Positions 24,943 to 33,526 of a DNA stretch of 64,000 nt are shown piece by piece; position 1 is the stretch's first letter; each line of letters begins with the position of its first letter. The position numbers and the translations under genes were made by a program. Where the stretch lies: NCBI RefSeq assembly GCF_014873145.1, contig NZ_JADBEK010000001.1:806001-870000 (forward strand). Reading direction: 5' to 3'. Source of the DNA: Nonomuraea angiospora (GTDB lineage: Bacteria; Actinomycetota; Actinomycetes; Streptosporangiales; Streptosporangiaceae). Below the pieces are notes generated by a model. The model was not told the DNA's origin, did not search any database, and saw only the letters and a program-made list of their open reading frames with translations.

Positions 24943-25776
24943 ATGACGAACCTCATCCTGGGCGGCAACGGCAAGACCGGCCGCCGCATCGTCCGGCGGC
25001 TGCGGGCCGCCGGCCATCCGGTGCGGGCGGTGGCCCGTACCACCGGCGACCTCCCCTTCGACCTGGGCGACCCCACGACGTGGGCGCCCGCGCTCGACGG
25101 CGTCACCGCCGCCTACCTCATGGAGCCCGACCTGCGGGGGAGTGCCGGCCACGGCGCGCGCATCCCCAGGTTCGTGGCGGCGGCGGTCGCCTCGGGGGTG
25201 CGGCGGCTGGTGCTGCTGTCGGCCTACGGCGTCGGCGAGGCCGGCGACAGCCATCCCCTCAAGCCCGCCGAGCAGGCGGTGCGCGCCTCCGGTATCGACT
25301 GGACCATCCTGCGGCCGGACTGGTTCGCGCAGAACTTCAGCGAGAGTTTCTGGCTGCGGGGGGTTCTGTCCGGGGAGCTGGTCCTGCCCGCCGGTGACGG
25401 GGGTACGCCGTTCGTCGACGCCGAGGACATCGCCGAGGTCGCCGTGGCCGCGCTGACCGAGGACGGCCACAGCGGCCGGACCTACCAGCTGACCGGCCCG
25501 CGGGCGATCAGCTTCGGTGAGGCGGCCGATCTCATCGGCAAGTCCGTCGGGCGTACGATCCGTCACGTAGACGTCGAGCCCGAGGTCTTCGTCGAGCGTC
25601 AGGCCGCCAACGGCGTCCCCGCCGAGGTCGCCCGGCTGCTCACCGGCCTCTTCGTGGCCATCCGCGACGGCCGGGGATCCCCGGTCTCGGACGGGGTGGA
25701 GCTGGCCCTCGGCCGGGCGCCCAGGCCGTTCGAGGACTACGTCGCGGAGACCGCCGCGGCCGGCCACTGGGACTGA
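24943..25776 (+). CDS. NmrA-like NAD(P)-binding protein
   Basis: A 277-residue atypical short-chain dehydrogenase of the NmrA/NAD(P)H-azoreductase group. The N-terminal dinucleotide loop is LILGGNGKTGRRIVRRL, then VRRLVLLSAYGVGE and ILRPDWFAQNFSE, typical of the family. These proteins bind NADP(H) as redox sensors or quinone reductases; the classical Tyr-Lys pair is not obvious. It is divergent from the AraC gene 82 bp away, so it is probably its target. A strong hairpin follows the stop. Confidence 0.85.
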   Translation: MTNLILGGNGKTGRRIVRRLRAAGHPVRAVARTTGDLPFDLGDPTTWAPALDGVTAAYLMEPDLRGSAGHGARIPRFVAAAVASGVRRLVLLSAYGVGEAGDSHPLKPAEQAVRASGIDWTILRPDWFAQNFSESFWLRGVLSGELVLPAGDGGTPFVDAEDIAEVAVAALTEDGHSGRTYQLTGPRAISFGEAADLIGKSVGRTIRHVDVEPEVFVERQAANGVPAEVARLLTGLFVAIRDGRGSPVSDGVELALGRAPRPFEDYVAETAAAGHWD

Positions 25777-25785
25777 CCACCGGAG

Positions 25786-25827
25786 CCTGTCGTGGTGGCA
25801 CCGCGGCTGCGGCGCCACCACGACAGG
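25786..25827. terminator. Strong bidirectional hairpin terminator
   Basis: CCTGTCGTGGTGGC (25786-25799) pairs perfectly with GCCACCACGACAGG (25814-25827): a 14-bp stem with a 14-nt loop between two convergent genes. There is no T run, which is common for actinobacterial terminators. Confidence 0.75.
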
Positions 25828-25837
25828 GCGCGGCCCG

Positions 25838-26449
25838 TCAGAGGAATTCACCCCACACCGGGACGGCGTCCCCCTGCTCCCAAGGCTCCTTCGCGTCGTC
25901 GTCGCGCGGGTAGAAGTCGTTGGTGATGTATTCGGCAAGGTCCCGGCCGTAGCTGATGATGTCCGTGCCCCAGATCGACAGCACCTGACTGCCGTGTGTG
26001 CCGCGTCCGCCGGGCAGGAAGCGATGGGCGTAGAGGGGGATCAGCTTCGGCGCCCCCGCCAGCTCGCGCTCCGCGATCTGGAGCGCCTGCGCCTTGTCCT
26101 CGGGCCGGGGTCCCCATGACCTCAGCCAGACGCCGTACTCCACGTCACGCAGGACGTTGCGTACCGGCCACTCCAACTGGTGGCGAAGCTCCTCCTCGTC
26201 GCCGTCGCGCCAGTCCGGCCAGGGGCGGTCCCAGGTGGCGCCTTCCTCCGGACGGGCGGAGTTGATCGGGAGTCCGGCGGCGAGGAAGGCACGGTGATCG
26301 TCGGCGAACTCGACGCCGTGCTCCGCCTCGATCCAGGCGAACTCCCTGTCGGTCAGCCCCGGCGTGATCTCGCACTCCCCGGACAACGCCAGGCGCCGAT
26401 GGGCTTCCCGCCCGAGCCGGACCGCGTCTGGATGCAGCACGCCGTCCAC
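25838..26449 (-). CDS. SMI1/KNR4-like domain protein
   Basis: A 203-residue soluble protein. The segments LTDREFAWIEAEHGVEFADD, HRAFLAAGLPI and the C-terminal SIWGTDIISYGRDLAEYITN resemble SMI1/KNR4 (SUKH) family proteins. In bacteria such proteins occur as immunity proteins to secreted toxins and as stand-alone housekeeping forms. No toxin gene adjoins it. Its tryptophan-rich acidic middle (WDRPWPDWRDGDEEELRH) is typical. GTG start, with some doubt among nearby GTG codons. Function unknown. Confidence 0.7.
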   Translation of the reverse strand: MDGVLHPDAVRLGREAHRRLALSGECEITPGLTDREFAWIEAEHGVEFADDHRAFLAAGLPINSARPEEGATWDRPWPDWRDGDEEELRHQLEWPVRNVLRDVEYGVWLRSWGPRPEDKAQALQIAERELAGAPKLIPLYAHRFLPGGRGTHGSQVLSIWGTDIISYGRDLAEYITNDFYPRDDDAKEPWEQGDAVPVWGEFL

Positions 26450-26546
26450 CCTAGCGAGCGACGGTTCGGCCTGCGGCGCCGCGGATCGACGGCCGCACGC
26501 CCGCTCGCGTTCCGGCGTGTGCCGCCCGCGGTGCTAAGGTCCGGCC

Positions 26547-26610
26547 ATGAACAACGAGCGATCAACGGGGCCGACCGGCTTCAGGTAGTCCGCCAGGAAA
26601 TGCCTGGCGG
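26547..26610 (+). other. 13-codon mini-ORF followed by a hairpin
   Basis: ATG to TAG (26547-26588) would encode MNNERSTGPTGFR. Directly after the stop, CCGCCAGG (26590-26597) pairs perfectly with CCTGGCGG (26603-26610) across a 5-nt loop, and the next gene's ribosome site follows. It could be a leader peptide with an attenuator, or just a promoter-proximal hairpin; no regulatory codon run is seen. Confidence 0.35.
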
Positions 26611-26628
26611 TGCTACCAGGGGAGCCCC

Positions 26629-26997
26629 ATGTCCCGCACTGCCCATCACCTCGACCGCCCGATTCCCGACGGAAGCGGCCGAGGGGGAGACCCATGGCGA
26701 TCGGTGACGATAGTCGATCTCCGTTACAGCGCCGCGTGCCTGCGCGAGGCACACCGAGCCGGCCATCGAGCACGCCCGACCCCCGTCCGCCGCAGGATCG
26801 ACGTCTACTCCTGGGCCAGGGCCGATCGCCGGGACCGGTGGGTGGCGCAGTGGGCCATGATCGAGGAGCGTCGAGCGCGCCGGCGTCTGCGTCTCCGGCT
26901 CGAAGCGATCCGCCAGAGGGCCAACGCCGCCGAGGCCGTCGACGATCTCGAGGTCCACCCCGCCCGGCACCGTCGCAACGCCCTCTGGCTGTACTGA
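26629..26997 (+). CDS. Small basic protein of unknown function
   Basis: A 122-residue, strongly Arg-rich protein starting SRTAHHLDRPIPDG and ending HPARHRRNALWLY. The middle (RRRIDVYSWARADRRDRWVA then QWAMIEERRARRRLRLRLEA) is probably a long basic helix. I recall no named family; a His-Arg-rich start and an RRNxLWL end occur in small uncharacterised actinobacterial proteins. The ATG has a GGGGAG ribosome site. Nucleic-acid binding is plausible from charge alone. A hairpin and mini-ORF precede it. Confidence 0.6.
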   Translation: MSRTAHHLDRPIPDGSGRGGDPWRSVTIVDLRYSAACLREAHRAGHRARPTPVRRRIDVYSWARADRRDRWVAQWAMIEERRARRRLRLRLEAIRQRANAAEAVDDLEVHPARHRRNALWLY

Positions 26998-27047
26998 TCG
27001 GGATACGCCCTTCTTCCGTAGATCCGGCTTCCCGCCCCGGCATCGCG

Positions 27048-28247
27048 TCAGTCCATGATCACGACGGTACGCAGGGCGGCGCGGATGCTGGTGACGGGGT
27101 CGCCGTGGTGGTAGATCCGCTCCGACGGTTCGATGCCGTCCAGGAACTCCTGATAGCGGACGGCGTAGTCCAGGTGGGACAGCGGCTCGGCGATCGCGAG
27201 TGCCCGGGCCGCCTCGCAGCCGGGGACATGGGCGGTCCAGGCGTCGATCCAGGCCCTGGCGGCGGCGGGCCGTTTGTCGGCGGGAAGCCAGTCACGGGCC
27301 CGTATTCCGTCCAGCACCGGGTTGCCGAGGTGCGCGTCGGCGAAGTCCACCACGGCCGGCGGGCCGCCGTCGCTGCGCCAGTTTCCCGGGTGGAAGTCGC
27401 CGTGCACGATCGTGTCGGGCAGGCCGCACTCCGCCAGCAGAGGCCAGCGTTCGACCAGCTCGTACGCCCCCGCCAGCTCCTCGGCGGTCAGCTCGCGGCC
27501 CACGTCACCGGCCAGCAGGCCGCGGACCCGGTCGGCGACGACGGGTCCGCGCCGATCCGGCAGCCCGGACGGGATCGCGCCCGCCAGCCGGGCCTGCGCG
27601 GCGACCAGCCGCGTCACGGCGCTGTCGACGATCTCGACGGGGGCGTCCCAGCAGTCCTCGCCGGGAAGATGCTCCAGCAGGACCCGCCCCGGCCCGGACG
27701 CCACGACCGTGGGAACCAGGCTCGGGTCCAGCGCCGCGAACATGCCGATGACGGCGGCCTCCTCGACGGCGAAGTGCGGCGTGGCCTTCAGCCACACCGG
27801 CCCTCGGGCCGTGGGCAGCAGGAACAGCCCGGCCAGATTCCAGGTCTTGCGCTGCCGGATCGGCCCGGTCAGCGGTCGCCCGGCCGTCCTCAGCGCGTCC
27901 TCCGCCCAACCGAGCAGCTCCCGCAGCCCGTCGATCCGCGCCCACGGAGCCCGCAGCCGCTCGGGCCTGTCCAGCACTCCATGGTCGGTGGGCTGCGGAG
28001 CCGTCAGCCGCCCGGGCTCGGGCCGCTCCAGCGCTTCGACGTGATAGGTCACATGACCGTCGCGGCCGCCTTCGCCGCCGTCCACGTCCAGCAGGCGCAG
28101 CACCAGCACATCCACGCCGAGCACCTGGCGTACGTGCGCGACCACCGGCTCCACCTCGGCCCACCACGGCACCTCCACCGCGAACGGGCCGATGACCCCG
28201 AGCCGCTCGTCACCCGAAGTGACCCACGCGCTGACCGTTCTTCCCAT
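27048..28247 (-). CDS. Aminoglycoside phosphotransferase (APH)-fold protein
   Basis: A 399-residue protein. The C-terminal two-thirds is an APH/choline-kinase-like fold with the catalytic loop IVHGDFHPGNWRSD and the metal-binding segment AVVDFADAHLGNPVLD. The N-terminal 130 residues are a separate region of unknown type (WVTSGDERLGVIGPFAVEVP). Known relatives phosphorylate small molecules, including drugs and sugars; the substrate cannot be inferred. The ATG MGRTVSAWV was chosen over an upstream ATG with an unrelated extension. Leftward, downstream of the LacI gene with a 177-bp gap in which I see no gene. Confidence 0.8.
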   Translation of the reverse strand: MGRTVSAWVTSGDERLGVIGPFAVEVPWWAEVEPVVAHVRQVLGVDVLVLRLLDVDGGEGGRDGHVTYHVEALERPEPGRLTAPQPTDHGVLDRPERLRAPWARIDGLRELLGWAEDALRTAGRPLTGPIRQRKTWNLAGLFLLPTARGPVWLKATPHFAVEEAAVIGMFAALDPSLVPTVVASGPGRVLLEHLPGEDCWDAPVEIVDSAVTRLVAAQARLAGAIPSGLPDRRGPVVADRVRGLLAGDVGRELTAEELAGAYELVERWPLLAECGLPDTIVHGDFHPGNWRSDGGPPAVVDFADAHLGNPVLDGIRARDWLPADKRPAAARAWIDAWTAHVPGCEAARALAIAEPLSHLDYAVRYQEFLDGIEPSERIYHHGDPVTSIRAALRTVVIMD

Positions 28248-28424
28248 CCGGCCAGTCTGATCGCTCCCCGCGACGTCCGCCACGGAATATCCGGCCGGCG
28301 CGGCACCCGTGCCGGAGGCCCTCGGCGGCCTGGCCGTGCGCCGCGCCCCTTGCCGCCGGCGCGCCTCAGGCTCGGTGGCGGTGCGGGCAGCCGCGCTGAT
28401 CGGAGCTGGTCGCCAGGTGCTGGC

Positions 28425-29375
28425 TTACGTTGATTCGCCCTGGATGAGCCGGCATTCGCCGACGCCGGTGAAGTCGGCCTCGGTGGGCTCGCGATCGAGG
28501 AGGAGCTCGGCCAGGCGACCATAGGACGTGGGCGGGCCGAAGCCGATGGTCGTGAGCCGGGGGCTGGTCTGGGTGGCCACCGGGGTGTCGTCCACGCCCA
28601 CCACCCCCAGCTCCTGCGGCACCGTACGGCCGATGACCCGTGCGGCTGCCAGCACCGCCGCGGCGGTGTCGTCGTTGTAGCAGGCCAGGCCCGTGCCGAT
28701 GGGCAGCGAGGCGATGGCGTCCAGGTCGGCGTCCGCGCGCAGCGCCACGGTGATCACTTGCGGCTCGTCCATGCCGGCGGCCCGGCACGCCTCGCGCACG
28801 CCCTGCTCGCGGGCCCGCAGCAGCACGTCGTCGCGGGCTTCGGTGAGGCGGGCGTAGGCGATGCGCCGGTATCCGCGCCGCATGAGGTGCTCGGCCTGCG
28901 TCCGCCCCACGGTCCAGCTGTGCCCGCCGGGCTGGGAGATCGCGTGGGCGATGTCGAGGGTGCGCACGCCGGCCGAGCTCAGGACGGCCCGCTTGCTCTC
29001 GCTCAGCTCCGACAGCGCGATGACCATGCGGGGCCGGGCGGTGGTGATGACCGCCGCGAAGGATCGCGCGGAGGCGGTGGCCGAGCACATGAGCAGGGAC
29101 AGGCCGTGCTCGGCCAGCGCCTCGGTCATCTGGTCGGCCACCTGGCTGAACTGGCCGTTCGGGGAGATCGGCAGAACGAGGAGGATCAGGTCGCTCTGGC
29201 CGCGCGCGAGCGCGCGGCCGGCCGAATGCGGGCGGTAGCCGAGTTCGGCCACGGCCCGCTGGACGGCGTCGCGGGTGGCCTGGCTGAAGCGGTCGCCGTG
29301 CCCGTTGAGGATGTAGCTCACCGTCGAGCGGGACACGCCCGCATGCCGGGCGACGTCTTCGCTGCTGACCCGCAT
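28425..29375 (-). CDS. LacI-family transcriptional repressor
   Basis: A 316-residue LacI/GalR regulator. The N-terminal HTH and hinge are SSEDVARHAGVSRSTVSYIL then ATRDAVQRAVAELGYRPHSAGRAL, followed by a periplasmic-binding-like effector domain (VTGxD-type segment LGVVGVDDTPVATQTSPRLT). Divergent from the MFS transporter and GH2 genes. Three palindromes of the LacI type lie between them, so it most likely represses that operon and responds to a sugar released by the glycosidase. ATG start. Confidence 0.93.
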   Translation of the reverse strand: MRVSSEDVARHAGVSRSTVSYILNGHGDRFSQATRDAVQRAVAELGYRPHSAGRALARGQSDLILLVLPISPNGQFSQVADQMTEALAEHGLSLLMCSATASARSFAAVITTARPRMVIALSELSESKRAVLSSAGVRTLDIAHAISQPGGHSWTVGRTQAEHLMRRGYRRIAYARLTEARDDVLLRAREQGVREACRAAGMDEPQVITVALRADADLDAIASLPIGTGLACYNDDTAAAVLAAARVIGRTVPQELGVVGVDDTPVATQTSPRLTTIGFGPPTSYGRLAELLLDREPTEADFTGVGECRLIQGEST

Positions 29376-29453
29376 CGCACTCCTGTTCAGTCTGGAGCGG
29401 TTCGCCCCAGACAGATGCTAGACGGAACAGGCGCCAGCCCCCTACGCTTCCGA

Positions 29454-29493
29454 TTCACGCGCGTGTTCACACGTGTGAATCACGCGCGTGAAC
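29454..29493. promoter_or_regulatory. Triple palindromic LacI operator
   Basis: Three palindromes lie nearly end to end: CACGCGCGTG (29456-29465), TTCACACGTGTGAA (29466-29479, perfect 14 bp) and CACGCGCGTG (29481-29490). Their centres are 12 and 13 bp apart, about one helical turn, so three dimers would bind on nearly the same face. The site ends 17 bp before the transporter ATG. Confidence 0.75.
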
Positions 29494-29509
29494 AGGACGG
29501 GAGAAACTC

Positions 29510-30812
29510 ATGCCAGACGCTCTGCCGGCGCGGGATCCGGAAGCGGTCACCCCCCACCCCAGCGACGCCCCCACCCCGCCCCCCCGCCGCCGAGCCGGCG
29601 CCCGGACGCTGGCTATGGGTGATCTATCCGCTGGCCATGGTCGCGATGAACGCGGTGTGGGGCGGTGTGATGCAGGTGCTGCTCGGCAAGCAGATCGCCG
29701 CGATCGTGCCGGAGCAGGCCGCCTCCGCCGCGGCGCTCGGGATGGCCCTGAGCGTCTCGGCCGTCTCCAGCGTCGTCTCCCAGCCCATCGCCGGGATGTT
29801 GTCGGACCGCACCCGCACCCGCTTCCTCGGCCGCCGCAACGTGTGGATCTTCGGCGCCGGCATCGTCGGCGCGCTGGGGCTGGTCGCCATGTCCCAGCTG
29901 ACCTCCACCATCGCGATCGCCATCACGTGGGCGGCGATGATGTGGCCGCTGAACGCCACACAGGCCAGCCTGACGGCGGTGCTGCCCGAGCGGGTGCCGC
30001 AGCGGCTGCGCGGCAGCATGTCCGGCGTGCTGGGAGCGGCCGGCCTGATCGGGGCGTACGCCGGCGTCGCCCTGGCGGGGCTGTCGCAGGACCTGTTCAT
30101 GGGCTATCTGCTGGTCGCCGGGCTCTTCCTGCTGCTGACCCAGATCTTCGCCCTGACCACCAAGGACCGTCCGGCGCCGGAGCCGGACGCCCGCACCACA
30201 CCCGGGGAGGAAGCCGGCGGCACGAGGCTCAGCCTGCGCGGCGCGCCGGACTACTGGTGGGCCTTCACCGGCCGCTTCCTGCTGATCTTCGGCTACTTCT
30301 CCGTCAGCAGCTTCCAGCTGTACATCCTGCGCGACCACATCGGCCTGGGCGACATCGACCGGGCGGCCACCACGCTGGTCGCGATCTCGGGCCTGGGCAC
30401 GCTGCTGAGCCTGGCCTTCGCCCTGCTCGGCGGCTGGATCTCGGACAAGACCGGCCGGCTGCGGCTGTTCGTGGGCCTGTCGAGCCTGATGTTCGTCCCG
30501 GCCGGGCTGGTCTACCTGCTCGTGCCCACGCTGACCGGGGCGTGGGTGGCGACCGCCGTCACCGGAGCGGCCTTCGGCGTGTACATGGCGGTGGACCAGG
30601 CGCTGATCACGCGGGTCCTGCCGGGCGTCGGCAACGCCGGCCGGGACCTGGGAATCATGAACATCGCCAACGCCGGCCCGCAGATCATCGCCCCCAGCGT
30701 CGCCGGCGCCGTGGTCGGCGCCACGGGCGACTACCGGCTGGTGTTCGTGCTGCTCATCGTCTGCACCGCGCTGGGCGCCCTGTCGGTGCGCTTCATCAAG
30801 GGTGTCCGCTGA
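29510..30812 (+). CDS. MFS sugar transporter, apparent frameshift near the N-terminus
   Basis: A 12-helix transporter body of about 397 residues: WVIYPLAMVAMNAVWGGVMQ, then SDRTRTRFLGRRNVWIFGAG between helices 2 and 3, and WISDKTGRLRLFVGLSS in the second half. The ATG at 29510 has a good GGGAGA ribosome site, but its frame (MPDALPARDPEAV...) differs from the transporter frame. The two join only if one base changes in the C7 run at 29579-29585. Without the shift, the first usable in-frame start is GTG at 29619, which has no ribosome site and trims the start of helix 1. It is followed 27 bp later by the GH2 gene, so it is probably the importer of that enzyme's substrate. A sequencing error, phase variation or real decay are all possible. 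Confidence 0.7.
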
Positions 30813-30839
30813 CACCGTCCCCCTGAGGAGAGAACAACC

Positions 30840-33353
30840 ATGATCCGCGAACCCTTCAACGACGGCTGGCGCGTCACCCGCCGCACGTCCATCTTCGAAC
30901 TGTTCACGGCCGGCGACGGCGCCGGGGCGGTCGCCGTGACGCTGCCGCACGACGCCATGCTGGCCGGCGGCAGGTCCGCCGAGGGCTCGGACGGCTCGCA
31001 CACCGGGTACCACCGGCCCGGCGCCTGGCGCTACGACAAGGAGTTCGAGGTGCCCGCCTCGTGGGCGGGCAAGCGGGTGAGCATCGAGTTCGAGGGCGTC
31101 TACCGCGACGCCATGGTGTACATCAACGACGCCTTCGCCGGCCAGTGGGCGAACGGCTACTCCACCTTCCACCTCGCCGCCGACCCCTACCTGCGCTACG
31201 GCCGGACCAACACCATCCGGGTCGAGGCGCAGGCGTACAAGGACTCGCGCTGGTACAGCGGCGGCGGCATCCACCGCCCGGTGCACCTGCTCGTCGGCGA
31301 CCTGCTGCACGTCACCCCGACCGGCCTGCGGGTGAGCACCCCGCAGATCGACGACGAACTCGCGGTGGCCGCGGTCGCCACCGAGGTGGTCAACGAGGGC
31401 ACCGGCACCCGTACCGTCGAGGTCCTGCTGGAGGTACGCGACGGCGACGGCGAGATCGTGGCCGCCGACCACGCCCCGCTGACCGTGCTGGCCGGTGAGC
31501 GGGCCATCGTGCGCCACCGCGCCTACATCCGCCACCCCGCTCTGTGGAGCGTGGAGGAGCCGAACCTGTACACCGCGACCGTCCGGCTGACCGACGACGG
31601 CGGGCAGGTCGACGAGGCCCGCACCACGTTCGGCATCCGCAGCGTCTCGGTGGACCCGATCCGGGGCCTGCGCGTCAACGGCGCCACCGTCAAGCTGCGC
31701 GGCGCGTGCGTGCACCACGACAACGGCCCGCTCGGCTCGGCCGCCATCGCCCGGGCCGAGGAACGGCGCGTGCGACTGCTCAAGGACGCCGGCTTCAACG
31801 CCATCCGCTCCGCGCACAACCCGCTCAGCACCGCCATGCTGGAGGCCTGCGACCGGCTCGGCATGCTCGTCATGGACGAGACGTTCGACATGTGGACGGT
31901 GTCCAAGACCGACGACGACTACGCGCGCCGGTTCCCGCAGTGGTGGGAGCGGGACGTGGACGCCCTGGTGGCCAAGGACTTCAACCACCCCAGCGTGATC
32001 TTCTACTCCATCGGCAACGAGATCCTCGAAGCGGGCACCCCGCACGGCGCCCGCTGGGGACGCCTGCTCGCCGAGCGCATCCGGGCCCAGGACCCCACCC
32101 GCCTGGTCACCAACGCCCTCAACGGCATGATGGCGATCATGGACCAGATCCCCGCGCTCATGGCCCAGGCGAGTGGCGCACAGGCTCAGGCGGATGCCGG
32201 CGGGCCGGCCCAGGCGGATGCCGGCGGGCCGGCCGTCGAGGGCGGCTTCAACGACCTGCTGGACGGCATGGGCGCGCTCACCGCCCTGCCCGAGGTCGGC
32301 GAACGCATCGCCGAGTCGGCCGCCGTGCTGGACGTCGTGGGCCTCAACTACGGCGACTCCCGCTACCTCACCGACCACCAGACCCACCCCAACCGCGTCG
32401 TGGTCGGCTCGGAGACCTTCCCCACCCTGATCGACCGCTACTGGAAGCTCGTCACCGAGCACGGCCACATCATCGGCGACTTCACCTGGACCGGCTGGGA
32501 CTACTTGGGCGAGAGCGGCATCGGCCGGCCGACCTACCCCGGCGAGGGCCCCTCCTTCGGCGCTCCGTACCCGTGGCTCACCGCCTCCACCGGCGACCTG
32601 GACATCACCGGCCGCCGGCGCCCCATCTCCTACTACCGCGAGACCGTCTACGGCCTGCGCCGCACCCCCTACCTGGCCGTGCAACGCCCCGAGCACCGCG
32701 AGCACCCCTTCCGGCCCAAGGGATGGGCCTGGAGCGACTCCATCGCCAGCTGGACCTGGGACGTCCCGGCCGGCACCCCCGTCACCGTGGAGGCCTACAC
32801 CGACGCCGACGAGATCGAGTTCGTGCTCAACGGCACCACCGCGGCCAGAGTGCCCGTCGGCACCGACAAGGCGTACCTGGCCACGGCCGAACTGCCGTAC
32901 CAGCCCGGCACGCTGGAGGCGGTGGCCTACCGGGACGGGGCCGAGACGGGCCGCTGCCGGCTGCTCACCGCGGGCGCGGCCGCGCGGCTGCGGCTCACCC
33001 CCGACCGGCCGCACCTCGGCGCCGACCCGCAGGACCTGGCCTATCTCGACATCCACCTCGTGGACGAGCACGCGACGATCAACCCGATCAGCGACCGCAC
33101 CGTGACCGTCAGCCTCGACGGCCCGGCGACCCTGCAGGCTCTGGGCACGGCCAGGCCCTCCACCGAGGAGCCCTTCCACGCCACCTCCTGCACCTCCTAC
33201 GAAGGCCACGCCCTGGCCGTGCTGCGCCCCACCGGCGCCGAAGGTCCCGTCACGGTCACCGTCCGCGCCGACGGCCTCCCGCCGGCCACCGTCACCATCG
33301 AGGTATGGCAGCCCGGCGGCACCGCCGCGCGCCACGAGCCGGCACGTTCATGA
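30840..33353 (+). CDS. Glycoside hydrolase family 2 protein
   Basis: An 837-residue cytoplasmic GH2 enzyme (no signal peptide). The N-terminal jelly-roll sugar-binding domain is followed by an Ig-like domain, the TIM barrel with acid/base Glu394 (YSIGNEIL) and nucleophile Glu525 (VVGSETFP), then a DUF4982-type domain (WTWDVPAGTPVTVEAYTDAD) and a C-terminal Ig-like domain. It could be a beta-galactosidase, beta-glucuronidase or similar exo-enzyme. Between the two catalytic residues is an insertion holding a duplicated eight-residue unit (QADAGGPA twice). ATG with a GAGGAGAG ribosome site. Second gene of the LacI-controlled operon. Confidence 0.92.
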   Translation: MIREPFNDGWRVTRRTSIFELFTAGDGAGAVAVTLPHDAMLAGGRSAEGSDGSHTGYHRPGAWRYDKEFEVPASWAGKRVSIEFEGVYRDAMVYINDAFAGQWANGYSTFHLAADPYLRYGRTNTIRVEAQAYKDSRWYSGGGIHRPVHLLVGDLLHVTPTGLRVSTPQIDDELAVAAVATEVVNEGTGTRTVEVLLEVRDGDGEIVAADHAPLTVLAGERAIVRHRAYIRHPALWSVEEPNLYTATVRLTDDGGQVDEARTTFGIRSVSVDPIRGLRVNGATVKLRGACVHHDNGPLGSAAIARAEERRVRLLKDAGFNAIRSAHNPLSTAMLEACDRLGMLVMDETFDMWTVSKTDDDYARRFPQWWERDVDALVAKDFNHPSVIFYSIGNEILEAGTPHGARWGRLLAERIRAQDPTRLVTNALNGMMAIMDQIPALMAQASGAQAQADAGGPAQADAGGPAVEGGFNDLLDGMGALTALPEVGERIAESAAVLDVVGLNYGDSRYLTDHQTHPNRVVVGSETFPTLIDRYWKLVTEHGHIIGDFTWTGWDYLGESGIGRPTYPGEGPSFGAPYPWLTASTGDLDITGRRRPISYYRETVYGLRRTPYLAVQRPEHREHPFRPKGWAWSDSIASWTWDVPAGTPVTVEAYTDADEIEFVLNGTTAARVPVGTDKAYLATAELPYQPGTLEAVAYRDGAETGRCRLLTAGAAARLRLTPDRPHLGADPQDLAYLDIHLVDEHATINPISDRTVTVSLDGPATLQALGTARPSTEEPFHATSCTSYEGHALAVLRPTGAEGPVTVTVRADGLPPATVTIEVWQPGGTAARHEPARS
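32187..32234. repeat. Exact 24-bp tandem duplication in the GH2 gene
   Basis: The 24-mer starting CAGGCGGATGCCGG is present twice in immediate succession (32187-32210 and 32211-32234), encoding QADAGGPA twice in a barrel loop between the two catalytic glutamates. Identity of the copies suggests a recent event. Confidence 0.9.
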
Positions 33354-33526
33354 GCCGGCGCTGGGGGGTTCCCGCGCGGGCCCTCCAGCGGCCGGTGCGC
33401 GTCACGGCACGGCCGCCGGGCGTCCCGTTCCTGGAAAACCCCCGGGCGGGGCGTGTATTCTGGCTGGTCAGGGGCATATTCGGTGCGGTGCCGACGGGTG
33501 GCATCTCACTGATCAAGGGCTCGATC

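Noticed and set aside
29613..33335. About 1240-codon open frame antisense to the MFS and GH2 genes
   Set aside because: No domain is recognisable, the composition is repetitive Gly/Ala/Val/Arg, and both sense genes are clear.
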